Assembly: GCA_002005505.1 (NCBI GenBank)
Contig: KV908425.1
Location: 95,314 to 159,313 of the forward strand
Length of the DNA stretch: 64,000 bases
DNA from: Botryococcus braunii
Lineage: Eukaryota > Chlorophyta > Trebouxiophyceae
Direction: 5' to 3'
Under the pieces are notes generated by a model. That model did no database searches. It was not told the origin of the DNA and was given only the letters and a program-made list of their open reading frames with translations. This document shows positions 12,544-23,402 of the stretch, in pieces. Position 1 is the stretch's first letter, and the number at the start of each line of letters is the position of its first letter. Position numbers and translations under genes: made by a program.

Positions 12544-12928
12544 TACAAAGTAGTATCAAAGGTATTATGACACAGGAGTAATCGTTGAGCAATGTTAGTA
12601 TATCTCATGAATGTACGTACTTCAAATACTAATCCTTCGATACAAAGTAGTATCAAAGGTATTATGGCACAGGAGTAATCGTTAAGCAATATTAGTATAT
12701 CTCATGAATGTACGTACTTCAAATACTGATCCTTCGATACAAAGTAGTCTCAAAGAACTGATACAGGAGTAATCGTTGAGCAATGTTAGTATATCTCATG
12801 AATGTACGTACTTCAAATACTAATCCTTCGATACAAAGTAGTATCAAAGGTATTATGACACAGGAGTAATCGTTGAGCAATGTTAGTATATCTCATGAAT
12901 GTACGTACTTCAAATACTAATTCTTCGA
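12544..12928. repeat. 97-bp tandem repeat, four units
   Basis: Units start at 12544, 12641, 12738 and 12832, each with TACAAAGTAGT and TGAATGTACGTACTTC. The third unit is 3 bp short. Part of the R interior. Confidence 0.9.
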
Positions 12929-13042
12929 TACTAATTGTCGCAATCGCTGGCCGCCAAGGCCAGTGACATAAACTAGCACAGAAGAGAGGGAGAGAGCGAA
13001 CTCCTATGTTAACAGGACCAATTGTTTCGGACCAATCCTGGT

Positions 13043-13279
13043 TCACCCGAATCTCATGGCTGCACGGTCGGGTACCATGCCAGCAGGCCACATTCCGGCT
13101 ACACCCAAAATGTTTTTTTGGCCTTTTTCTCACTTACGAAATTTTCGACTGCCCTACGAAAACCGGCAATTTTCCACTGAAAAAAGTTGCGTCGTGGTTG
13201 CGACACTAGGTGAGAATTATGCGCCTGCCCAGCGGAATCCTTAACTCTTCTAGGGGGTAGAGTGGCAACGTCAACCTAC
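13043..13279 (+). repeat. R end repeat, internal copy
   Basis: About 237 bp nearly identical to 15135-15372 and to 49371-49605. It has the first hairpin motif (CTAGGGGGTAG ... CAACCTAC) but lacks the second G/C palindrome, so it may be an older, truncated R end. Confidence 0.85.
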
Positions 13280-14041
13280 AAATTTATTGAGATACATATG
13301 TGGTACATTGGAAAACAATCAAGAAAATATGGCAGTGCCCTGACAAAGTACAAGATACCCCATAAGCAAAAAAGTCTAGCAAAATCTACATGTAACTGAC
13401 CGTCTAAGCATTTGTATACACATGTACATTTTCAAGTACAGTATATTCCAAGAGACAAGATCACTCATTGGTATCTCAGACAGCTTTAGATCACCAGGAG
13501 TACCTGTTGGGGAAGGTGCTGGACGTGTTAAAGTTGCAGTATCTCCGATTATCACCTACATAGTAAAGAATATGTATTCAGCATTCTCAACTGCTGTCAT
13601 GGATGTATTTACTTAAGTACTGTATTAGACTATTGCAAGGCTTAGGCTTGTTTGTGGACAAATTCCCCTGTCAGAAACCATGGAAGAATTTGTATATCAA
13701 GAAATAAATATATTTTCCCAGGACCAGTGTCATAGTTTACAGCACATGGAATTTTCAGGAGGTTATATGTCATAGGTTACAGCACAGAAAATGTTTGGAA
13801 GGTCGTAAAATCGTTGTCAGTCTCTACATATTTGGAATGTCATATAAATTGCTGCACCAGAGAAAAGAAAGAGAGCAAGAGTACCTGTTGGTTGATGCTC
13901 CTAAAGTAGACACGTCTAAGCAGACTCCTGCTAATGAAAGCAGTCCGACAGACCCATAACGGATTCCTACACCACGCAAAACAGCCGTTAGTTCAAATAA
14001 CACGAATACCCGACCCTATGTTCAGCAATCAAAACTAACCC

Positions 14042-14520
14042 TCACAGATACATGTACATCCTTTACGAGCAGTACATTCAAACAGTACCCGCCAACAAAA
14101 ACAACCATCCATATAGGCGACGGGATCACCATGCGACACCAAAACAACATCGCCAACTGCGTACACTTGCAAACACATGTACATTCTTCACAACGAATAT
14201 GTTCAAACAACACTCACAACAACAGCAATCGGCGACATACGCAACGGGTTCGCAATGCCGATCCCGTCGCCTATCCAACCGTTACTTCAGATAACACACA
14301 CACCAGCCTCTATGCTCAGCAATCACCACTAACCCTCATAGACATATGAACTTCCTTTACAAGCAGTATATTCACACAACACCCGACAACAAAAACACCC
14401 TTTCATATAGACGACGGGTTCACCGTGCGACAACCGCATACACTCACACACACACGTACATTCTTCATAAGCAATGTGTTCAAACACCACTCAACAACAA
14501 AAACAATTAGCGACATAAAC
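14042..14520. repeat. Diverged minisatellite in the R element
   Basis: Three or four imperfect units of about 130-160 bp, sharing motifs such as ACATGTACAT and CAACAAAAACA. A related unit lies near 10330-10400. Non-coding. Confidence 0.65.
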
Positions 14521-14699
14521 CCCAACATATACCCTAGACCCCAAAACAACATCGAAAACACCGTACCCATACATGCGATACATATTACGCTTACCATGAC
14601 TATGACAGGCCAAACTAACAACTCGGACCGCGAGTGTGGCAGGCATTCAACACTAGGTACGGTCTATGTAGTATCACCCAACGCAGGATTCTTAGTCTT

Positions 14700-15393
14700 C
14701 CAATCCAACCTCACGCACGCCTCTCTCGTAACAGACTTCAAATCGACGGGAACCTGCAATGTACTATATAGTCCAATCCTTCACAGCCGTAATCCCTTGA
14801 AAATGACCCAAATCGGGCCATGTGCAACCCCAAAGTACAACATGCACCGGCGAAGCCTCCGAAACTCGACAATCCTTAACATTCAGTGGAATATTCAAAA
14901 CAAAAATTCCAGGTTACCACCGCCCCAATGCCGAACATTCCAGACATCTGCGCTCAGCAGAGGGTACCAACCACCAGAAATTGCGGGCGATCCACAGTTC
15001 CCACCCACAAACCCGTTCCACATTTCCACCGCGTCACACGGTCACACACGGGAAATTCCAGGAACGCAATACTCGAGGCCACCTTCAGCCAAATGCCAGA
15101 CATCGGCAGCGCCTGCGCAGGAAATCCTACAAATTCACCCGAATCTCATGGCTGCACGGTCGGGTACCATGCCAGCAGGCCACATTCCGGCTACACCCAA
15201 AATGTTTTTTTGGCCTTTTTCTCACTTACGAAATTTTCGACTGCCCTACGAAAACCGGCAATTTTCCACTGAAAAAAGTTGCGTCGTGGTTGCGACACTA
15301 GGTGAGAATTATGCACCTGCCCAGCGGAATCCTTAACTCTTCTAGGGGGTAGAGTGGCAACGTCAACCTACCCCCCCAGGGGGGGGGTAGGTT
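14700..15393 (+). repeat. R right-end region
   Basis: This region has a full second copy formed by 33550-33757 plus 49110-49632, with the YR element between the halves. The last 55 bp form two adjacent hairpins: GGGGGTAG pairs with CTACCCCC around a 16-base loop, then CTACCCCCCC pairs with GGGGGGTAG. Confidence 0.85.
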
Positions 15394-15395
15394 AA

Positions 15396-15658
15396 CAAGT
15401 ACACTTTGCAGCCAATTGTTTATTGTACGTGGCCGATCGACTCGTACTTCGAAATCGACCGAATCAACAAGAGTCCGAAACATCCGTTGTCGTCCTAAAA
15501 CATCCGTATCTCTAAGAACCTCCGGATTTTACGGAAAGACCCAATTTTTGCAAAGTAAGATAACTGTTCATTATTGTAGGGCCATAAACTAAGGTTCATA
15601 CGAACATGCAACTTATGCTAAGACATTATATGTCCAATAAAAGATGTCTTTGCCAACA
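15396..15658 (-). repeat. Copia-B 3' LTR, inner part
   Basis: Remaining 263 bp of the 3' LTR, identical by eye to 32466-32728, followed by the polypurine tract (complement of 15659-15670, GAGGGGAGG core). Confidence 0.9.
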
Positions 15659-15936
15659 CCTCCCCTCATGTGAAGTATGAAACTTTTATGCAATTCATTA
15701 ACTGGTAACATTTTAAGGCTAATGAGCATCAAGAAAATCATCAGATGTTGCCATGGCTCGGTGCTCCAAACCGTGTCAGCCACAAACCCCTTGACATCCA
15801 GCCACCAATTGCCCCCCCCTCTTTTTTATTGGGTGCGGTGTCATCTCCCCCTTCTTCAAGGTGGGTTTATGGTGGGGAGTATCTGTTGATGCGCAGGGTG
15901 TCTGATTTATCTTGATAGTCAAAAGCACAAAAAAAA
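15659..15936 (-). other. Copia-B 3' untranslated region
   Basis: Polypurine tract next to the LTR, then 260 bp of non-coding sequence up to the RNase H stop codon. A second C/T-rich run at about 15811-15826 could act as an extra polypurine tract. Confidence 0.7.
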
Positions 15937-16861
15937 TCATTTCATTCCTGCCATCTCCCTGAACTTAACAAATGAGGCTTTTGGTAGAATTTTGGTGAAC
16001 ATATCAGCAACATTTTCTGATGTGTGGATGTATTGAGGATTAATGTTCCCCTTGACCACTTCACCCCTGACTCTGTGATAGCGGACTCCAATGTGCTTCG
16101 TCCTGGGTGAAATGGGTATGCCTCTAATGTTGGCCAGGGCTCCAGTATTATCTGAGAGTATGACTGCAGCTCCCAGATCCTCTCCAACATCCTGCACCAA
16201 CTTGGACAGCCAAAGTGCCTCCTGGACACCAGTGCTCATTGCTATGAATTCAGCCTCAACAGTTGACAGGGCAGCCAGCTTTTGGAGTTTGCTACCCCAA
16301 GAGATAGCCGTGCCATCAGACAGGAAGATAAAACCAGAGGTGGATCTGTACCCATCCAGATCCCCTGCAAAGTCTGAATCAACATATCCAATGATCCCTC
16401 CCTTGCTCCTTTCCCATTTGAGACCTAACTCCTTGGTCCCTGACAGATACTGGAGCAGATGAATCCCAGCCCCCCAGTGAATAGAAGTCGGGGAGTTTGA
16501 GAATCTTGCTAGGAGAGAAGCAGAGTAGGAAATGTCTGGTCTGGTAGTGTTTGACAAGTAAAGAACACCCCCAACCAGTTCCCTATATCTGTTGTTTTGG
16601 GGAAGTGGTTTGCCTTCTCCCTTTTTGAGTTTCATTGATCTATCGAGGGGAGTAGATTTGGGCTTGTCTCCTTTTAAATCGAAACTCTCAAGCATGTCAC
16701 TGATCAATTTCTCATTTGAGAGTGTAATTGACAACAAAGCACCTTTTGCATCTCTCTCTTGTTTTATTTGCATGCCTAGAAAGTGTTTTGCCTCCCCTAA
16801 GTCCTTTATGCTGAAATGACTGGACAAAAGTGATTTGACTTCTGTTATGACAGACATGCTC
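15937..16861 (-). pseudogene. pol: Copia-B pol 3' part: RT thumb and RNase H
   Basis: The C-terminal third of the copia polyprotein, 310 aa open. It begins just after the RT catalytic motif with FSIKDLGEAKHFLG, the usual connection after YVDD in copia elements. RNase H then shows YVDSDFAGD (first acidic residue) and TVEAEF, with DNTGAL and the HIGVRYH segment further on. It ends FVKFREMAGMK. The upstream half of the gene is beyond Gypsy-C and the TRIM at 23184-28109. The Gypsy-C TSD (TGCTC) marks the cut at 16857-16861. Confidence 0.9.
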
Positions 16862-17122
16862 TGTAGCATTTCCTAGGGTATAATGCTCTAGTATGGTCCT
16901 TGGCATTGCTCATTGACTTGCCATGTGATCTGGGTTCGCAGTACAACCTCGCTTAGGTAGTTCGCTCGGTTGCCCGACTACGCGTCTGAGGCAGTACAGT
17001 ATAATTCAACCCACCCTGGGTTTGAGAGTGGGCTTGCGAATCAATCATGTAACACTCTTTCGTTGCACACCACGAACGTCTCACTGTCTCATAAAAACCT
17101 CTTCCGCTTAGTTAACGCTACA
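16862..17122 (+). repeat. Gypsy-C 5' LTR
   Basis: 261 bp, TG...CA ends; differs from the 3' LTR at two positions by eye. Confidence 0.95.
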
Positions 17123-17123
17123 G

Positions 17124-17135
17124 TGGTATCGGCGA
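17124..17135 (+). promoter_or_regulatory. Gypsy-C primer-binding site
   Basis: TGGTATCGGCGA, one base after the LTR. Matches a tRNA with 3' end TCGCCGATACCA. Confidence 0.85.
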
Positions 17136-17193
17136 CAAGGATTAGTTCCTTGTCGTTGTTCGTGGTGCGTTTCCTTTTCTCTCGCAGTTCATT

Positions 17194-18267
17194 ATGTCGC
17201 GGCATCCGCGTTCCGGTTCGAGAGCCCGTGCTCGTAGCCCTATTGAGCAAGATCCAGCTTTAGAACTTCAGGATGATGAAGATGTAGACTTATCCGCTGT
17301 AGATCCTGCTGTTATGATAAGGCATTTACAAGACATCGGTGCTCTGCCGCAACTAGCCGTTGCTAGTGGATCTGGTGTTCCTTCGCTTGCCCCTACTCCG
17401 ATGTCGTCTCAAAACATCATAGATGGGTTAGAGAAAGTGATTCAGCTTGCGCTGGCTCAGCCTGCACCAGTGGTGGCGCCTCAGCCTGTGCCAACGTCCA
17501 TTCCGGCACCGGCATCAGCGTCGTCCACCAGTTCAGGGAAGCCTTCTCTTAAATTCCCGGATCCGGCTGTGTTTGAGGGAGATCCAATGAAGTTGGATCC
17601 CTGGCTCATGCAAACCGAGATGTATTTGCGTGCGTACGATGTAGATCTACAGACGAGGAGGTCTGTAGAGGTGGCAGCGATGTTTTTGCGAGGAAAAGCA
17701 TTGGATTGGTGGACTGGGCAGTTTAAGTTAATTGCTTCAGGGAGTCTTGCTGCTTATGGGACGTGGGAATCGTTTGTGACTGCACTTACTGCTGCTTTTA
17801 GGCCTGTAGAGCTGCATAAGAGGCATTTAGAGCAGTTGCTGAGTCTCTCACAGGGAAAGACTGACATGCGAAGCTATATTGCAACATTTAATGCATTGAG
17901 GTCAAAGGTTCCAAAGGCATTTGCAGAAGAGACTTTGTGTCACTTATTTTTGGCTGGCTGCAGGGCTGATCTTCAGAAAAGCATCTCCCTACAGTATCCC
18001 CAGACCTTGGAAGACTACTTCAAGCATGCTGTGACAATATCAGACCTTCCAGGACCGTCTAAGCCTGTGAACCCTGCTCCAAAGTTCTCCCCTGACTCCA
18101 AGTCACCAGGCCCGACAAAAACTTCTGCGCAGCCCTGGCAAGGCAGGACACGCAGCAGAGCGTTGCTGGAAATTGCATCCAGAGCTCAGACAACCCAAGC
18201 GCAAGTCAAGTACTACTTGATTTGTGGGTCTTCTTTGGTAAAACAGCAGTGTGAGTCCTGTTTATGA
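17194..18267 (+). CDS. gag: Gypsy-C Gag, probably frameshifted near its end
   Basis: 357 aa from an ATG 59 bp after the primer-binding site. The capsid-type core is clear from about residue 105: PDPAVFEGDPMKLDPWL, then WWTGQF and a FRPVE...LSQGK...YIATF helical pattern typical of the retrotransposon gag family. No zinc knuckle exists in this frame. A GKAGHAAERC half-knuckle followed by WKLHPEL is visible at about 18137-18187 in the next frame, without its first two cysteines. So the last 40-50 residues given here are probably out of frame and the true C terminus is damaged. The stop TGA overlaps the pol ATG. Confidence 0.8.
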   Translation: MSRHPRSGSRARARSPIEQDPALELQDDEDVDLSAVDPAVMIRHLQDIGALPQLAVASGSGVPSLAPTPMSSQNIIDGLEKVIQLALAQPAPVVAPQPVPTSIPAPASASSTSSGKPSLKFPDPAVFEGDPMKLDPWLMQTEMYLRAYDVDLQTRRSVEVAAMFLRGKALDWWTGQFKLIASGSLAAYGTWESFVTALTAAFRPVELHKRHLEQLLSLSQGKTDMRSYIATFNALRSKVPKAFAEETLCHLFLAGCRADLQKSISLQYPQTLEDYFKHAVTISDLPGPSKPVNPAPKFSPDSKSPGPTKTSAQPWQGRTRSRALLEIASRAQTTQAQVKYYLICGSSLVKQQCESCL

Positions 18268-21200
18268 TGCCAGCCAACTGTTCAGAGCCCCAGTATGGTA
18301 TTCCTGTTTTGTATGAGCTTGGTCATCTGCAGAATTATTTCCACAGTTGTTACCATAATTTCATGACCCATATTGTAGGTGGGCATGGTTTGTGTAAAGA
18401 GTTTCAGACATCCCCCTCTGCCAGTGACCTAGCTAGTCCTGAGAGCATGTGTAAGAGAGATGCAGCTCCTCACCTTATTGATAGTGATGCTCATGTTGTT
18501 TTGTTTGTTGATAGTAGTGATAGAGAGGATTCTGTCAGCCAGCTTGTGTCACAGTTGTTACCAGGGACCAGATTGACTGTGCTTTCTTGTTCAAGTCACT
18601 GTGGACAGGTGCTGGAAGGGACTACTTCACAGCAATCACATGAATTGCTACTTTCGGCTACTGTTTTGGCTGCATTGGGTTTATCTTCCACCACTATGTG
18701 CACACCCCATTGCAATTCCCATACAGGCTTGCCCTTGTTTAGTTGTTTGGTACAGTCTGGCTGTCTCGGTGTGAAGAAAAAGCCACTGCCTGCAACATGT
18801 TTTGACTCTTTTGTCCAGCTAGACAGTAGATACATTGTGGATGGTCCTGATCTTTCAGCTACTTGTATTGAGTTTGAGGGAACTCTTGCTGGTAGGACTG
18901 TCAGGATTTTGTTAGACAGTGGAGCATCTGCAAATTTTATTGATGATAAACTTGTGCAGGAGCTTGCCCTTCCCACTGAATCTTTGAGTTCACATGTTAC
19001 TGTAAGAGTGGCTGATGGTAGAACATCTATGGTAGGACATAGTGTGTCAACTGACCTGACTGTTGGGACATTGGGTTTTAGAGTCACCTGCCTCCCTACT
19101 GAGTTGATGTATTATGATCTTGTCTTGGGCAAACCTTGGCTCACTGCTTTTAACCCAGTTGTTAATTGGAAATTGAATGCTGTGTCCTTGACTCATGACA
19201 ACAAAACACATGTATTGTTGGGGTGTCAGAGGTCAGGCATGCCAGAATATGTGATCTCATCTATGGAAGTAGAAGAGATGGTGAAGTTGGGTGAATCAAT
19301 CTATGTTGTTCAATTAAATGCAGTGACTGATAGTCCAGATACTGATGCACACAATGTGCCAGAGTTGGAGGAGCTTTTGCAGGAGTTTAAGGATGTACTG
19401 TCTGGACTTCCTGAAGGCCTCCCTCCTTCTCGTGCTGGAGACCACCATATCAGATTGGAGCCGGACGCAACTCCTCCAGCCTCTCGTATATATCCACTGT
19501 CTGGAGCTCAGCTTGCTGAACTTCGTGCGCAGTTACAGGAGCTCCTGGAGCGAGGCTTCATCCGCCCATCAACCTCACCCTTTGGTGCACCCATTTTATT
19601 TGTTCCAAAAAAAGATGGTGGCTGGCGTTTGTGTATTGACTATAGAGCTTTGAATAGGATTACTGTTAGGAACCAGCATCCTTTGCCTAGAATTGATGAG
19701 ATGTTTGAACAACTTCATGGTAGTTGTATCTTTTCTAAACTTGATCTGGCTTCTGGTTATCATCAGATACGTATGCATGAAGACAGTATAGAAAAGACTG
19801 CATTTAAGACCCGTTATGGCCATTATGAATTTACTGTGATGCCTTTTGGATTGACTAATGCACCTGCCACCTTTCAGGCTGTAATGAACTCTGTCTTGGC
19901 TCCCTTTCTTGACAGATTTGTACTGGTATACCTAGATGATATCCTTATCTATTCTAAATCCGTTGCAGAACATATGGAGCATTTGAGAACTGTCTTGTCA
20001 GTGCTTAGGGAACATAAATTTTACTGTAAAAGGTCTAAGTGTGAATTTGCTGCCAAGCAGGTGGAATACCTTGGGCACCTGTTGACACCGGATGGGATTA
20101 AGGTGGATCCTAGGAAGGTTGCTGCCATTCAGGATTGGCCCACTCCTTGTAATGTGTCACAGTTGAGAGGGTTCCTTGGGTTGACACAGTACTATGACAC
20201 TTTTATTGACCATTTTGCAGATGTTGCTTATCCTATGACTGAGTTGCTTAAGAAGGATGTGCCTTGGACCTGGGAGGGACCCCAGAGGGAAGCCTTCATT
20301 GCATTGAAAGATCTTGTTTCTTCTCCTCCTTGTTTGTTGATGCCTGATTTAGACAAACCTTTTGTTGTACATGTAGATGCCTCAGGCTTTGCTGTGGATG
20401 CTGTTTTGCAGCAGGATCAAGGCCAGGGACTGCAGCCCGTCGCCTTCGAGTCCAGGAAACTCCAGCCCCCTGAGAGGAAGTTGGCCCCGTATGACCGAGA
20501 ATTATTGGCTCTTGTTCATGCTTTGCTTAAATGGAAACATTTATTGCTGGGTGCTAAGTTTACTGTACACACTGATCAGCAGGCTTTAAAGTACTTACTG
20601 ACTGCTCCTGTTAGGACTAGTAGGCAGGAACGTTGGCTCACTGAGATTATGAGGTTTATGCCTGATATAAAGTATGTTAAAGGCACTGATAATGTGGTTG
20701 CAGATGCCTTGTCTAGGCGTGTTGACCTTGCAGTGATGCATGTCTCCTCTGTTGCTGTCTCTTCTCTCTTACAAGAGATTGCCTTGCTTTGTGTTTCTGA
20801 TCCCACAGTTGCTAAACTTGTGGATGAAGGTGTTTTGGTATTGAGGGACTCTGTACCTTATTCTGTGCAATCAGGGAAGGTCTATGTACCTGATGCATTG
20901 AGAGAGAAGGTGCTGAGAGAGTGCCATACCACACCCTTTTCTGGCCATCTTGGTATTAACAAGATGTATGAGCTAGTGTGCAGGGAGTTTTGGTGGCCAC
21001 GTCTCAGCTCATCAGTCAGGGACTTTTGCAGGTCTTGTGACACCTGCCAGCGCACTAAAGGAACTGGAGCCGTACCTTATGGTTTGCTTCAGCCACTGCC
21101 CATTCCAGATGGACCTTGGCAGAGCGTTTCCCTTGATTTAGTGACTGATTTACCTGTCTGTTGTGGGTTTGATTCTATTGTGGTATTTGTGGATAGGTTT

Positions 21201-22169
21201 TCTAAGTTGTGTGTCTTGGCTGCATGCACTAAAACCATCAATGCACCTCAACTTGCACAACTGTTTATAGACAGGGTTTTTGTGAGATTTGGAATGCCTA
21301 CCTCCATTGTGAGTGATAGAGATCCGAGGTTCACTAGCCATTTTTGGAAGGCCTTTGTTAAATTATTGGGTACTGAGATTGCTATGTCTACTGCTTACCA
21401 CCCTCAGACAGACGGGCAGACAGAGAGAATGAATCGGACCATGGAAGACATGTTAAGAGGGTTTGTGGGGCCGAGACAGGATGACTGGTGCAAGTATTTA
21501 AGCATGGTGGAGTTTGCTTACAATAACTCTCTCCAGGCTTCCACACTGCAGACACCCTTCTTCCTGAACCACGGGCGCCATCCCCTTACTCCCTTGTCTT
21601 CTGCTGTTCCTTCACGTTCTGCGAATCCTGCTGTGTCTGAGTGGGTTGAGGGGCTGCAGACTGCCTTGAAAAGTGCCAAGTCTAATCTTGCCTCTGCACA
21701 GCAACGGCAGAAGTCTTATGCAGATAGAAAGAGACGAGACCACCCTTTTAAGGTGGGGGACCAGGTGTTGTTGGCTGCAAGGAAGAACCAGCTTTCACCT
21801 GGGCTCTCGTCAAAGTTATCAGCTAAGTATTTTGGGCCCTTTACTATTGCTGCAGCAGTTGGTACTCGTGCTTTTAGACTTATTTTGCCTGAGACTGTGA
21901 ACATTCATCCTGTGTTTCATGTTTCCCAGCTGAAGCCTTATGTGTCTTCATCTGTACCAGTTACTGTTACTTCACCACCTCCTTTGTATGCAGACAAGCG
22001 TGGCGGCGTTTATGAAGTTGAGGCCATCATTGCTAAAAAGAGAGTTGGAAAATCTTGGCGGTACTTGGTCAAATGGATGGGCTATGATGAGACTGAGAAC
22101 ACTTGGGAGCCCCTTGCCCATGTTCGCCACTTGGCAGACGACGTGGCAGCTGCCCCAGTCCTTTCTTAA
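18264..22169 (+). CDS. pol: Gypsy-C Pol polyprotein (PR-RT-RNase H-INT-chromodomain)
   Basis: 1301 aa, fully open. The first 200 residues are Cys/Ser-rich and unrecognised. Protease LLDSGASANF lies at about residue 216. RT has [16 protein letters not shown] and the catalytic VYLDDILIYSK near residue 555. RNase H begins with HVDASGFAVDAVL and includes TDQQALKYL. Integrase has the H-H-C-C finger at about 886-930, then the D,D-35-E core (DLVTDL, SDRDPRF, TDGQTERMNR). The C terminus at about 1250-1295 is a chromodomain (YLVKWMGYDETENTWEP). This element could supply working enzyme if its Gag were intact. The alternative is a recently dead copy, since the gag end looks shifted. Confidence 0.93.
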   Translation: MMPANCSEPQYGIPVLYELGHLQNYFHSCYHNFMTHIVGGHGLCKEFQTSPSASDLASPESMCKRDAAPHLIDSDAHVVLFVDSSDREDSVSQLVSQLLPGTRLTVLSCSSHCGQVLEGTTSQQSHELLLSATVLAALGLSSTTMCTPHCNSHTGLPLFSCLVQSGCLGVKKKPLPATCFDSFVQLDSRYIVDGPDLSATCIEFEGTLAGRTVRILLDSGASANFIDDKLVQELALPTESLSSHVTVRVADGRTSMVGHSVSTDLTVGTLGFRVTCLPTELMYYDLVLGKPWLTAFNPVVNWKLNAVSLTHDNKTHVLLGCQRSGMPEYVISSMEVEEMVKLGESIYVVQLNAVTDSPDTDAHNVPELEELLQEFKDVLSGLPEGLPPSRAGDHHIRLEPDATPPASRIYPLSGAQLAELRAQLQELLERGFIRPSTSPFGAPILFVPKKDGGWRLCIDYRALNRITVRNQHPLPRIDEMFEQLHGSCIFSKLDLASGYHQIRMHEDSIEKTAFKTRYGHYEFTVMPFGLTNAPATFQAVMNSVLAPFLDRFVLVYLDDILIYSKSVAEHMEHLRTVLSVLREHKFYCKRSKCEFAAKQVEYLGHLLTPDGIKVDPRKVAAIQDWPTPCNVSQLRGFLGLTQYYDTFIDHFADVAYPMTELLKKDVPWTWEGPQREAFIALKDLVSSPPCLLMPDLDKPFVVHVDASGFAVDAVLQQDQGQGLQPVAFESRKLQPPERKLAPYDRELLALVHALLKWKHLLLGAKFTVHTDQQALKYLLTAPVRTSRQERWLTEIMRFMPDIKYVKGTDNVVADALSRRVDLAVMHVSSVAVSSLLQEIALLCVSDPTVAKLVDEGVLVLRDSVPYSVQSGKVYVPDALREKVLRECHTTPFSGHLGINKMYELVCREFWWPRLSSSVRDFCRSCDTCQRTKGTGAVPYGLLQPLPIPDGPWQSVSLDLVTDLPVCCGFDSIVVFVDRFSKLCVLAACTKTINAPQLAQLFIDRVFVRFGMPTSIVSDRDPRFTSHFWKAFVKLLGTEIAMSTAYHPQTDGQTERMNRTMEDMLRGFVGPRQDDWCKYLSMVEFAYNNSLQASTLQTPFFLNHGRHPLTPLSSAVPSRSANPAVSEWVEGLQTALKSAKSNLASAQQRQKSYADRKRRDHPFKVGDQVLLAARKNQLSPGLSSKLSAKYFGPFTIAAAVGTRAFRLILPETVNIHPVFHVSQLKPYVSSSVPVTVTSPPPLYADKRGGVYEVEAIIAKKRVGKSWRYLVKWMGYDETENTWEPLAHVRHLADDVAAAPVLS

Positions 22170-22922
22170 GTCCCACTTGCGGGCATCCCTTGTTGAGCCA
22201 CTTGCGGCCGTGAGACTTTTCCAGCCATTTGCGGCTGATGACCCTTGGACTTCGCCAGCCAGCTTGGATCTGGGAGGGAGGGAGGGTGGAAGGGTCTGGG
22301 AGGGGGATTCGTGAATTGGGACTTGTATGCATGTCTCTTATTTATATGCCTTGCATGGGTTATGTTTCCTTGACCCACGGCTCCATTTTGTGATGCACTT
22401 GCTGTGGCAGTGTAGCTGCAAATTGTAGTTCCGTGCATGAGTAACTTGCTTTGGTATCTTACCCATGAGATACACTATGTGGTAGTTAGTTGTGTATAGC
22501 TTGCTGCTCTAGACGATATGCCTTATGCCTTTAGTTGGAAAGCCACCTCAAGCGAAGGTTACACTGCAGTGCAGGGTAACTGGACCTAAGGTTTGGACAA
22601 GTGCTAGTCTAATGACTCAACCTAATTGTTTCATCACTGGTGTGAGTGCTGTCTAGAGAGTTCGTCCCCTAAGTTAGAGGATCCGCCTTGCAGACGATAG
22701 TCCTTAGAATGTTAAGGTATTCGAGCATTGAGCAGATGAGTCCCTCGTCTGTGTCGTGCTAAATTGCTTTGTGGACTTCATCCTCTGACTTGCTGGTTTG
22801 GTAACTATAGGAGGTGTGATTATCTATAGTTACAGTAAGCAGGGTTCGTGATGCCCCTGTCTTACGTTTGTGGCCCCATTGCCATAAACAACATCTCATA
22901 GCTTATGCCAAGGGGGAGGGCA
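22170..22922 (+). other. Gypsy-C 3' untranslated region and polypurine tract
   Basis: 750 bp, non-coding, present in inverted form in the second copy at 60460-61213. The polypurine tract is 22911-22922, directly before the 3' LTR. Confidence 0.85.
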
Positions 22923-23183
22923 TGTAGCATTTCCTAGGGTATAATGCTCTAGTATGGTCCTTGGCATTGCTCATTGACTTGCCATGTGATCTGGGTTCGC
23001 AGTACAACCTCGCTCAGGTAGTTCGCTCGGTTGCCCGACTACGCGTCTGAGGCAGTACAGTATAATTCAACCCACCCTGGGTTTAAGAGTGGGCTTGCGA
23101 ATCAATCATGTAACACTCTTTCGTTGCACACCACGAACGTCTCACTGTCTCATAAAAACCTCTTCCGCTTAGTTAACGCTACA
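22923..23183 (+). repeat. Gypsy-C 3' LTR
   Basis: 261 bp, followed by the TSD TGCTC. Confidence 0.95.
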
Positions 23184-23238
23184 TGCTCTGTGAAAGTTAT
23201 AGTATGTCATCAACATACAGCAGAAGATAGACTACAGA
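23184..23238 (-). pseudogene. pol: Sliver of Copia-B RT with the YVDD active site
   Basis: Only 55 bp of Copia-B remain between Gypsy-C and the TRIM, including both TSDs. On the minus strand they translate to VVYLLLYVDDIL, the catalytic box of a copia RT. The preceding codons are at 23829-24215 and the following ones at 15937-16856. It confirms that the flanking pieces belong to one gene. Confidence 0.9.
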
Positions 23239-23402
23239 TGTAACGACTATCGGGCGATGTCCGATAGTCGGAGCCCTACTTAACCGCTGAGCAATGCCGA
23301 TAAACACCGATCGTACCTTTTAGGCACGTGGCACACCCGGCCTAGTTGGTAGGATTCCTCCGAGGGACCTCGCAGTCCCGGGTACGAATCCCGGTCGTTA
23401 CA
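23239..23402 (+). repeat. TRIM left LTR with tRNA-like A and B boxes
   Basis: 164 bp. The 3' part contains CGGCCTAGTTGG (23338-23349), one mismatch from the pol III A-box consensus, and GGTACGAATCC (23381-23391), one mismatch from the B box. They start 43 bp apart, as in tRNA genes. The B box lies in a perfect 5-bp stem, 7-base loop (CCGGG / CCCGG), like a T arm. The supposed acceptor arms do not pair, so it is not a functional tRNA. Confidence 0.65.

Larger units (their letters stand above)
16862..23183 (+). mobile_element. Gypsy-C: Ty3/gypsy chromovirus inserted in Copia-B RT
   Basis: 6322 bp, plus strand. Two 261-bp LTRs (TGTAGC...GCTACA) differ at about two positions by eye. The TSD TGCTC is at 16857-16861 and 23184-23188. 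The primer-binding site starts one base after the 5' LTR and the polypurine tract AGGGGGAGGGCA abuts the 3' LTR. The pol ORF is open over 1301 codons and ends in a chromodomain. A second copy lies on the minus strand at 60199 to the window end. Confidence 0.95.

Noticed and set aside
12544..12928. CRISPR-like array
   Set aside because: Units are contiguous 97-bp tandem repeats without unique spacers, in a eukaryotic context.
23331..23402. Functional tRNA gene in the TRIM LTR
   Set aside because: Acceptor strands do not pair and the D and anticodon arms are poor; only the promoter-like boxes and T arm remain.
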